Origin: an uncultured Desulfobacterales bacterium
GTDB lineage: Bacteria > Desulfobacterota > Desulfobacteria > Desulfobacterales > JAFDCJ01
Reading direction: 5' to 3'
Assembly: GCA_945787595.1 (NCBI GenBank)
Contig: CALZJV010000117.1
Span: 1-12,757 of the forward strand
Length of the DNA stretch: 12,757 bases
Numbering within the stretch: the first letter of the stretch is position 1; each line of letters opens with the position of its first letter. The notes under the pieces are model-generated. The model saw only the letters and a list, made by a program, of their open reading frames with translations. It searched no databases and was not told the origin of the DNA. The position numbers and the translations under genes were made by a program. Of the stretch, positions 7,287 through 12,757 are shown in pieces.

Positions 7287-8006
7287 ATGAAAAAGACTCT
7301 CCTCTTTATGTGTATTCTGAATTTAATGACTTCTGTGGTAATTGCCGGCGCGATTCCTGACAATGCTACGTTTAAAGCAGCCAGAGAAGACCTGGTCGAA
7401 AAATATATCGCCGGCCACGGAATAGCCGATCCGCAGGTTCTGGCGGCGATGCGCTCTGTGCCCAGGCATTGTTTTGTTCCCAAACGACTGGCTTCAAAGG
7501 CCTATGCAGACACCGCCTTGCCCATCGGAGCAAGCCAGACCATATCGCAACCCTATGTGGTCGCACTGATGACGGAAAGTTTAAAACTCACCGGCAATCA
7601 TCGGGTGCTCGAAATCGGTACGGGCTCGGGTTACCAAGCGGCGGTGCTTGCTAAAATAGTCAAGGAGGTTTACTCCATCGAAATCAAGGAAAAGCTTCAT
7701 AATGAGTCGACCCGGATGCTAAAGGCTTTAGGGTTTACCAACGTGAAAACCCGCCACGGCGACGGATACTTCGGCTGGGAAGCAGCCGCCCCGTTCGATG
7801 CCATCATGATCACCGCAGCAGTCAATCATGTTCCGCCGCCGCTTTTAAAGCAACTCACTGAGGGCGGCCGGCTGATTTTACCCCTCGGCAATCCGTTTTC
7901 GTACCAGAACCTCACTCTGGTCACCAAGACTAGAGGCGACTATGTAACGCAACAGATAACCGGTGTGCTATTTGTGCCAATGACGGGGCATGCTTTGGAA
8001 AAATAA
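7287..8006 (+). CDS. pcm: Protein-L-isoaspartate O-methyltransferase with a signal peptide
   Basis: The enzyme methylates isoaspartyl residues in damaged proteins using S-adenosylmethionine, starting their repair. The fold is complete: ASQTISQPYVVALM at 82-95 (the active-site Ser/Thr segment), SAM motif I VLEIGTGSGYQAAVLA at 107-122, GDGYFGW at 158-164, FDAIMITAA at 170-178 and GGRLILPLG at 193-201. Length is 239 aa, compared with 208 for E. coli Pcm. The extra residues are an N-terminal signal peptide: KK, then a hydrophobic stretch to about residue 20, with likely cleavage near AGA. The ATG at 7287 has AAGGAG (7273-7278) 8 nt upstream, so this extension is really translated. C9 is not in a good lipobox. 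The gene is followed with no gap by a membrane protein that has a related Rossmann domain. Confidence 0.93.
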   Translation: MKKTLLFMCILNLMTSVVIAGAIPDNATFKAAREDLVEKYIAGHGIADPQVLAAMRSVPRHCFVPKRLASKAYADTALPIGASQTISQPYVVALMTESLKLTGNHRVLEIGTGSGYQAAVLAKIVKEVYSIEIKEKLHNESTRMLKALGFTNVKTRHGDGYFGWEAAAPFDAIMITAAVNHVPPPLLKQLTEGGRLILPLGNPFSYQNLTLVTKTRGDYVTQQITGVLFVPMTGHALEK

Positions 8007-10403
8007 ATGCTTTTGACCGCCATCTTCCTGGTATCCCTTTCCACTCTGGCTTTTGAGGTCTTGCTCACTCGGGTGTTTTCCATCGGTCAGTGGAATCATC
8101 TATCATTCATGGTAATTAGCATTGCTCTTTTTGGATTCGGTGCCAGTGGCACCTTTTTAAGCATTGTCGATATTCGTAAAAACCGCCGACAGACGTATCC
8201 GGTGTCCAGGGGTTCGCTGGCCGTCCTTCTTTGCTTATACACTGCTGCCGCAATTATATCCTTTTTATGTTTAAACAACATGCCGCTGGATTATTTCAGG
8301 CTTCCGGTGGAGCCGGTTCAAAGCCTATACCTGCTGGCAGCCTATTTGCTCTTAGCTCTGCCGTTTTTTTTCTCGGGAATTATTATCGCCATCGGCTACA
8401 CCACTATACCGCAAAAAGCCGGCCTGGTTTATTTTGCATCCATGGCGGGCTCTGCTCTGGGCGCAGTTGCGCCGGTTCCATTGCTTGCCCAGCTGGGTGA
8501 AGGCAAACTTATTATCATTTCAGCCCTGATCCCTCTAATTCCGGCGGTGTTCGCTACTCTGAAACTATCGCCTAAAGAAGACTCGAAAATTCAGGTCTCA
8601 TGGTTATTGCGTACGGTTGTGATAGCAGGCAGTTCTGGACTCATCTGTTTTTCAATGCTTTTAATGACCCAGGGGGGGAATTCTTTTATTCGCGTAAAGC
8701 CCTCCCTATTCAAAGCGCTTTCCCAGGTTCTTCAATTTCCCAAAACTCGGATAGTCGAAACAAAAACCAGCATTCGGGGTAGAATTGAACGCGTCAAGAC
8801 ACCTTATATCCGTTTTGCCCCCGGTTTAAGTCTCAAGTATACTGAAACTTTGCCCGACCAGCATGCCGTCTACTCGGATGGTGACAATCAGTTTGTGCTG
8901 TATGAACTCAAAGAGAAAAATGATCACCGTTTTGCAACCGCCATGCTGTCTTATTCCGGCTATTTCCTGGCGCAACAACCTGAAAATGTGTTACTGATCG
9001 AATCCGGCGGAGGTTCGGCCATAGCCTGCGCCGTTGCCTCTGGTGCGGATCATATCACCATCGTCGAACAAAAACCCGATCTAGCAAATATTTTGCATCG
9101 CCAGTACCGTCTACCGGTAATCATCGAAAACCCCCGGGTCTTTCTGGCACAAAACGATGACCGCTATGATATTATTCATGTGGAAAATTGGGGATACTCC
9201 ATGCCGGGTGCTGCAGCACTCAACCAGGATCACCTGTTCACCCTGGAAGCATTTGGCGAATACTGGGATCATCTGACGACAACAGGTTTAGTCATCATTT
9301 CCCGTAAACTCCTGTTGCCGCCGTCTGATTCCCTGCGTCTTTGGAGCACTGCTTACGAAGCGCTTATGAAAAAGGCGGTCGAAAGCCCTGGAAAGCACCT
9401 GGTGCTTCTTCGCAATTACGACACTTTTACGCTGATTGTCTCCAAATCCCACTTGAATGTTCCGCCAGTGATTGAATTTTGCAGGCAGAATAACTTTGAT
9501 CCTATATATCTGGAAGGGATGCGGCGGGATTTGGCCAATAGATTTAATGTTTTCGATGAACCCTACCACTTTCAAACGATCAACCAGCTGGCAGCGGCTT
9601 ACCGATCCGGCCGGCAAGACCATTTCTTCCGGATGTATTTGCTTGATATCGCACCACAGTCTGACAGACGGCCTTTTCCCGGCCGTTTTTTAAAGTGGCC
9701 GAAAGTAAAATCACTATACCAAAGCCTCGGTAGTCGCTTTTACGTCCTGGTCATGTCCGGTGAAATCGTGATTTCGGTGATATTTGTTGAAGCCTTCATC
9801 GTTGCGATTTGCCTGCTCATTCTCCCCCTGATTCTAATCACACGCAGGTTTCAAAAACCGAATGTTTCCCAGGTTGTCTTTTTTTTGAGTGTAGGCGCTG
9901 GCTTTATGTTTGTTGAGCTTTATTTTATAAAATCTTTCATTCTCCTCGTGGGTGATCCTGTTATCAGTTTTACCCTGGTGGTTTCAGCAATTTTAATTTT
10001 CGCAAGTCTAGGCGGTTTATGGGTGCAAAACAAAAGCGGACAGGATATCAGATCCGCTATGACGGCCCTCATCGGTATGCTGACCTTGACGGTTTTAGGC
10101 TTTGAATTATTGGCCGCTCATCTCTTGAAGTTATCAGCGGCCCCGCGTTATATCATTGCCATTCTTATTTTACTTCCAGTTGGGTTTTTGATGGGACTGC
10201 CCTTCCCTCTTGGGATGCGCCGCATCCTGAGCAGTCCGGTTCAAAGAGCTTATGCCTGGTCGGTAAACGGCTGTGCATCGGTGTTAAGTTCTATTATAGC
10301 CGCACAAGTTGCCGTCAGCTACGGGATTCCTCTCATCGCTGCCTGTGCGATTTTGACTTATTGCATGGCCTTAGTTGTGATCGCTAAAAGAGCTCAAGGC
10401 TGA
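8007..10403 (+). CDS. 14-TM membrane protein with central spermidine-synthase-like domain
   Basis: This 798-aa protein begins right after the pcm stop codon; with only a weak GGA upstream, it is probably translated by coupling. About seven hydrophobic helices (3-25, 33-54, 70-89, 107-130, 140-162, 167-185, 203-221) precede a soluble region at 222-585, and about seven more follow to the end. The soluble region resembles spermidine synthases: VYSDGDNQFVLYE, a nucleotide-binding loop NVLLIESGGG (327-336) with ribose-binding acid E354, and YDIIHVENWG (387-396), where the usual Asp after the fourth strand is Glu. The family's first loop glycine is Ser/Glu here. Aminopropyl transfer is therefore doubtful, and methyl transfer or ligand sensing is possible. 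Positive charges lie in loops 55-69, 186-202, 613-619 and 737-749, which puts both termini inside and the central domain outside. The substrate is unknown. Confidence 0.85.
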   Translation: MLLTAIFLVSLSTLAFEVLLTRVFSIGQWNHLSFMVISIALFGFGASGTFLSIVDIRKNRRQTYPVSRGSLAVLLCLYTAAAIISFLCLNNMPLDYFRLPVEPVQSLYLLAAYLLLALPFFFSGIIIAIGYTTIPQKAGLVYFASMAGSALGAVAPVPLLAQLGEGKLIIISALIPLIPAVFATLKLSPKEDSKIQVSWLLRTVVIAGSSGLICFSMLLMTQGGNSFIRVKPSLFKALSQVLQFPKTRIVETKTSIRGRIERVKTPYIRFAPGLSLKYTETLPDQHAVYSDGDNQFVLYELKEKNDHRFATAMLSYSGYFLAQQPENVLLIESGGGSAIACAVASGADHITIVEQKPDLANILHRQYRLPVIIENPRVFLAQNDDRYDIIHVENWGYSMPGAAALNQDHLFTLEAFGEYWDHLTTTGLVIISRKLLLPPSDSLRLWSTAYEALMKKAVESPGKHLVLLRNYDTFTLIVSKSHLNVPPVIEFCRQNNFDPIYLEGMRRDLANRFNVFDEPYHFQTINQLAAAYRSGRQDHFFRMYLLDIAPQSDRRPFPGRFLKWPKVKSLYQSLGSRFYVLVMSGEIVISVIFVEAFIVAICLLILPLILITRRFQKPNVSQVVFFLSVGAGFMFVELYFIKSFILLVGDPVISFTLVVSAILIFASLGGLWVQNKSGQDIRSAMTALIGMLTLTVLGFELLAAHLLKLSAAPRYIIAILILLPVGFLMGLPFPLGMRRILSSPVQRAYAWSVNGCASVLSSIIAAQVAVSYGIPLIAACAILTYCMALVVIAKRAQG

Positions 10404-10421
10404 ATGTTTGGTATTAAATGA

Positions 10422-10441
10422 CAATCGACTAAAGGCGATTG
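10422..10441. repeat. Short inverted repeat between convergent genes
   Basis: CAATCG (10422-10427) and CGATTG (10436-10441) flank an 8-nt loop in the 122-bp gap between the membrane-protein stop and the minus-strand peptidase stop. Neither side has a T tract, so an intrinsic terminator is unlikely, though a weak bidirectional one is possible. A partial echo (TCAATCGTCATT) occurs about 45 bp further right. Confidence 0.35.
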
Positions 10442-10525
10442 ACAAATGGATTATAAAGATTTCCACTATTCGTCCATCTTCAATCGTCATTCTTAATTAC
10501 TAGGGATTCCACCCTTTGTCACTTG

Positions 10526-11488
10526 TCATTCTACATCCGCTTCCTCCTCTTTCTCACTTTCCCAAACCTTCCGGCGCATAACCCGTCTGATAAATCCCAA
10601 AATCGTCAATAGCGCGGCCATAAAAAAAAGGATGCCGTAAAGATTGTCGGCAAGATAGACCAGCCAGCGGGGTGTGCTTTCAAGATGGCTGAGCCAGTTT
10701 TTTTCCAGCTCGTCGGTGGAAATACCCAGGCTCTTCACGGTGGCGGCGTCCGTAGACTCACCCTTTTTCAGATGGCCCAACAAATCCAGAATGCCTCTTT
10801 TCCCGTATTGTCTGTCAATATAATTGACCATACTCTTGCTTTGTTCATAGGCGAGTACCAGCGACGGTTTGTCTCGGGGAAAATTTTTTGTCAGTCGTCT
10901 GAAATGCAGCACACGATCGGCCATAATGGCCGCATCAAGTCCGGACCAGTTTTTATCTAGAAAAATCTCCCCAATTCCATCACTGGCCCACTGACAAATG
11001 CCCTCCTCAAGCCATTTGGCAAGGTTTTGATCACTGATGTGACGATGCAGCAGAAGATGACACAATTCATGCTTGAAAGTTATGCGCAGGGAAAAGGGGT
11101 GCAGGTTCATCTTGGAATAGTCAATGACGATCATTTTTTTTTCAGGGACCGCAAAGGCAACAAAGAGTTCGCTGCGGGACAATCTCTGGAAGGTCCGGGT
11201 ATTTTTAACCAGAACCACCTGGGGCCTGAAATCCAAACTCCAGGCGAATTTTTTTTCCAGCTCCTGCTTAAGATCCGGATAAAGGCGAAGGACTTCAACG
11301 GCAACACCCTCTAAAGAGGCCTCATACGCAACAATTATATCATCATTTTGCAATACCAATGGTTGCGCCAAAGTGGGATGTTGCATAAAGAAAATTGTCG
11401 TCAGGCTGCCGAGTAAAGCAAAATATCTTCTCAATAAGGGTTTTTTTGACACAAATCGGACTCTATTACACTTGGCACTTGAATTCAA
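10526..11488 (-). CDS. Membrane-tethered zinc metallopeptidase of the peptidase MA-like type
   Basis: A gluzincin signature is clear: H140-E-L-C-H144 for zinc and catalysis, then WLEEGICQW, where E162 is the likely third zinc ligand, as in peptidase MA-family (PF13485-like) proteins. Residues 22-41 form a hydrophobic segment with basic residues before it and an Ala-x-Ala-like end (PTLA then QP), so the protein is probably exported. A second helix (LYGILFFMAALLTILGFI, 283-300) and a basic, then acidic tail tether the C-terminus in the inner membrane with the peptidase domain outside. The start is uncertain: the longest frame begins with TTG at 11488; GTG at 11452 would give a more typical signal peptide, and neither has a clear ribosome site. 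Substrate is unknown; the gene faces the SAM-protein operon tail to tail. Confidence 0.82.
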   Translation of the reverse strand: MNSSAKCNRVRFVSKKPLLRRYFALLGSLTTIFFMQHPTLAQPLVLQNDDIIVAYEASLEGVAVEVLRLYPDLKQELEKKFAWSLDFRPQVVLVKNTRTFQRLSRSELFVAFAVPEKKMIVIDYSKMNLHPFSLRITFKHELCHLLLHRHISDQNLAKWLEEGICQWASDGIGEIFLDKNWSGLDAAIMADRVLHFRRLTKNFPRDKPSLVLAYEQSKSMVNYIDRQYGKRGILDLLGHLKKGESTDAATVKSLGISTDELEKNWLSHLESTPRWLVYLADNLYGILFFMAALLTILGFIRRVMRRKVWESEKEEEADVE

Positions 11489-11501
11489 ACGCTTATTTTT
11501 G

Positions 11502-11687
11502 TTATGAATGCCAATTCGGGAATGACCTCTTTTGACAAAAGTTTACCGGATCATTAATCTCATCTCGTTTTGGGCGGGACAAGAAGAGACATTGCGGACA
11601 ACGATTAGAAGCCGTCCTGTCGTCAGAGGCTTTTCCCGATAATGGGCTAAGAGTATTAATACGGGCAACCATATCAGCCAATTTCAA
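11502..11687 (-). CDS. Possible small cysteine-containing protein upstream of the peptidase gene
   Basis: This 61-codon frame (TTG at 11687, or ATG at 11672 for 56 aa) ends 13 nt before the peptidase frame on the same strand, so the two could be co-transcribed. The composition looks protein-like, with a possible zinc-binding trio: CPQC at residues 30-33 and C51 after DPVNF. Against it, neither start has a recognisable ribosome site, and the start lies only 24-39 nt from the divergent gene at 11711, whose promoter would have to lie inside this frame. I do not recognise a family. It may be chance. Confidence 0.25.
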   Translation of the reverse strand: MKLADMVARINTLSPLSGKASDDRTASNRCPQCLFLSRPKRDEINDPVNFCQKRSFPNWHS

Positions 11688-11710
11688 GGGACAGTGGTCG
11701 GAGGCTTTTC

Positions 11711-11971
11711 ATGCGAATTCAGGTAGAATGCTACGCCGGATACCGCGGCGAAGAAACCCCCCGCCGCATCCGGATGGCCACCTATAAAATCGATGTAAAA
11801 AAAGTGCTGGACCGTTGGCTGGCCCCGGATCATCGCTATTTTAAGATCACTGGCGATGATGATGCTACGTATATCATTCGCCATGATACAGTCAAATGGG
11901 AGTGGGAATTGGTGTTCTACCGGGCAGCAGGAGGATTTACCGGAAACGACAGCGAATTTGGAGAAAGCTGA
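11711..11971 (+). CDS. Small conserved protein of unknown function
   Basis: This 86-aa protein starts at an ATG with GGAGG (11700-11704) 6 nt upstream, which makes translation convincing. It has no signal peptide or membrane helix and is likely cytoplasmic. Its strongest segments are CYAGYRGEETPRR at 7-19, then KKVLDRWLAPDHRYFKITG at about 29-47, DDDATYIIRHD and a Trp-rich WEWELVFY. From memory this pattern belongs to a widespread family of short bacterial proteins with no assigned function (possibly the DUF6504 type); I cannot confirm the family name here. The many charged and aromatic residues in a short beta-rich chain suggest a small binding domain, possibly nucleic-acid-binding, but no motif proves it. 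The next gene starts 82 bp downstream and may be separate. Confidence 0.75.
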   Translation: MRIQVECYAGYRGEETPRRIRMATYKIDVKKVLDRWLAPDHRYFKITGDDDATYIIRHDTVKWEWELVFYRAAGGFTGNDSEFGES

Positions 11972-12053
11972 TGGTAAAGAATAATTTTCAATTTTTTTTG
12001 CAACTTCAACAATATTTCACAATCAAATAATAATGAATTTATGGAGGTAAATT

Positions 12054-12557
12054 ATGAGTGCGGACAAAACGATCGAAATTCTGAAAAACGCTATTTTGCT
12101 GGAAAAAAGGGGAGGCGCATTCTATTCAAAAATAGCAGAACAAACAACCGGTAGCGCCGTTAAGGCGTTTTTCGAATTGATGGCAGCAGAGGAGGTCAAA
12201 CATGTCGAAATTTTAACGGAACAGTTTAAAGCCTACCGGCAAAATAAAAAATTCATTCCGGGGGACTACCAGGCGGAACACAACGACAGCATCTCTTCCA
12301 AAGTCCTGACAACAGAATTGAAAAAAGAAATGTCAGCCGCCGATTATGAGGCAGCGGCAATATCAGCGGCGATGGCGATGGAGAAAAACGCGGTACAGCT
12401 TTATTCGGACAGGGCATCTGAGGCGGTGGATCCGAATGAAAAAGCGCTTTACAAGTGGCTGGCAGATTGGGAGATTCAGCATCTCAATTTTCTTGCCGAA
12501 ATAGATAAAGAACTGACCGAGCAGGTCTGGTATGATAATAATTTCTGGCCATTTTAA
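12054..12557 (+). CDS. Ferritin-like diiron protein, rubrerythrin type without rubredoxin domain
   Basis: This 167-aa protein is a four-helix bundle with a full diiron ligand set: E17 in LLEKRGGAFY, E47-x2-H50 in AAEEVKH, E110 in AMEKNAVQLY, and E140-x2-H143 in WEIQH. Rubrerythrins of anaerobes reduce hydrogen peroxide and protect against oxygen. This one lacks the C-terminal Cys4 rubredoxin module, so it would need an outside electron donor, or act in iron handling instead. The C-terminus ends with an aromatic WYDNNFWPF, typical of short members of this family. The start ATG has a strong GGAGG (12043-12047) 6 nt upstream. The A/T-rich 82-bp leader could hold a promoter, but I see only weak matches (TTCAAC and TAATAA, 17 nt apart). 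A possible terminator follows at once. Confidence 0.88.
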   Translation: MSADKTIEILKNAILLEKRGGAFYSKIAEQTTGSAVKAFFELMAAEEVKHVEILTEQFKAYRQNKKFIPGDYQAEHNDSISSKVLTTELKKEMSAADYEAAAISAAMAMEKNAVQLYSDRASEAVDPNEKALYKWLADWEIQHLNFLAEIDKELTEQVWYDNNFWPF

Positions 12558-12559
12558 TT

Positions 12560-12579
12560 AGCCCCATGCAGGGGGTTTT
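12560..12579 (+). terminator. Possible weak intrinsic terminator after the ferritin-like gene
   Basis: CCCC (12562-12565) pairs with GGGG (12572-12575) across a 6-nt loop, extended by one G-T wobble and one A-T pair, and the 3' arm runs into TTTT. It starts 3 nt after the stop codon, where a terminator is expected. The stem is short and the T run brief, so strength is doubtful. Confidence 0.35.
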
Positions 12580-12757
12580 CCTCATAAGCGCGAAGTTTTT
12601 TACGCCGAGGGAGTGCGGAAGGTTGGCTAAAAAAAAATGAACATCGAATATTGAATGGGAAGTAAAGATCCGGGTCCAGAGGGCCCGGCTTTGGTCCACC
12701 CCGGCTTCCGGCTCGTAGAGCCTAAGAGCCTACAGCTCGGAGAGAGGGGTGATATGG
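12580..12757 (+). other. Repeat-rich, structured tail that may lead into a gene at the right edge
   Basis: This stretch has no convincing ORF but several nested repeats. There is an inverted repeat CCGGG (12670-12674) and CCCGG (12684-12688). A 7-bp near-tandem repeat CCGGCTT/CCGGCTC lies at 12701-12714, and an exact 8-bp tandem repeat AGAGCCTA at 12717-12732. There is also a GGCTC-GTA-GAGCC hairpin at 12710-12722. An alternative fold pairs GCT-GTAG (12711-12718, one bulged C) with CTACAGC (12730-12736). The last bases GAGAGGGGTGATATGG look like a ribosome site (AGGGG) 5 nt before an ATG at 12754, so a gene may start there; four bases cannot show it. Confidence 0.3.

Noticed and set aside
12484..12699. 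A 71-codon minus-strand frame over the end of the ferritin-like gene
   Set aside because: It overlaps the confident diiron protein and the structured tail, with no ribosome site and no domain signal.

Overview
The window looks like chromosomal DNA of a Gram-negative deltaproteobacterium (Desulfobacterota, probably near the Desulfobacteraceae). This is inferred from the mix of families, not from a marker gene: a PilY1-type pilus protein, a PulE/GspE-family ATPase with a tetracysteine motif, paired bactofilins, a multi-pass spermidine-synthase-like membrane protein, a rubrerythrin-like diiron protein, and base composition near 50% GC. No rRNA, tRNA, CRISPR array, insertion sequence or integrase is visible.

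Left part (1-3414, plus strand): the C-terminal portion of a PilY1 pilus-tip/adhesin protein enters from the left edge. It is followed by a 104-aa exported protein of unknown function and a GspE/PilB-type secretion ATPase. Together they look like the end of a type IV pilus cluster. The ATPase gene ends tail to tail with a minus-strand gene (3411-5183), and the two share 4 nt at their stops. That gene encodes a protein built like a primase-helicase: a zinc finger, a TOPRIM-like region that has lost its acidic metal ligands, and a DnaB-type RecA core that keeps its key residues.

Middle part (5184-7286): a 306-bp spacer holds a good sigma70-type promoter that drives a MaoC-type (R)-enoyl-CoA hydratase. 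Converging on it is a two-gene bactofilin operon on the minus strand with its own near-consensus sigma70 promoter. The upstream bactofilin carries five tandem 12-bp repeats that encode a basic Ser/Thr/Pro-rich linker.

Right part (7287-12757): a protein-L-isoaspartate O-methyltransferase with a signal peptide is followed with no gap by a 14-TM protein with a central spermidine-synthase/methyltransferase-like fold. Positive-inside charge distribution places that central domain outside the cytoplasm, so both Rossmann-fold proteins may face the periplasm. This is the most unusual arrangement in the window. Next come a minus-strand membrane-tethered gluzincin (HELCH) peptidase, a small conserved 86-aa protein of unknown function, and a 167-aa ferritin-like diiron protein with a full ligand set. 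The final 200 bp holds a possible terminator and a repeat-rich, hairpin-forming stretch that may lead into a gene starting at the right edge.
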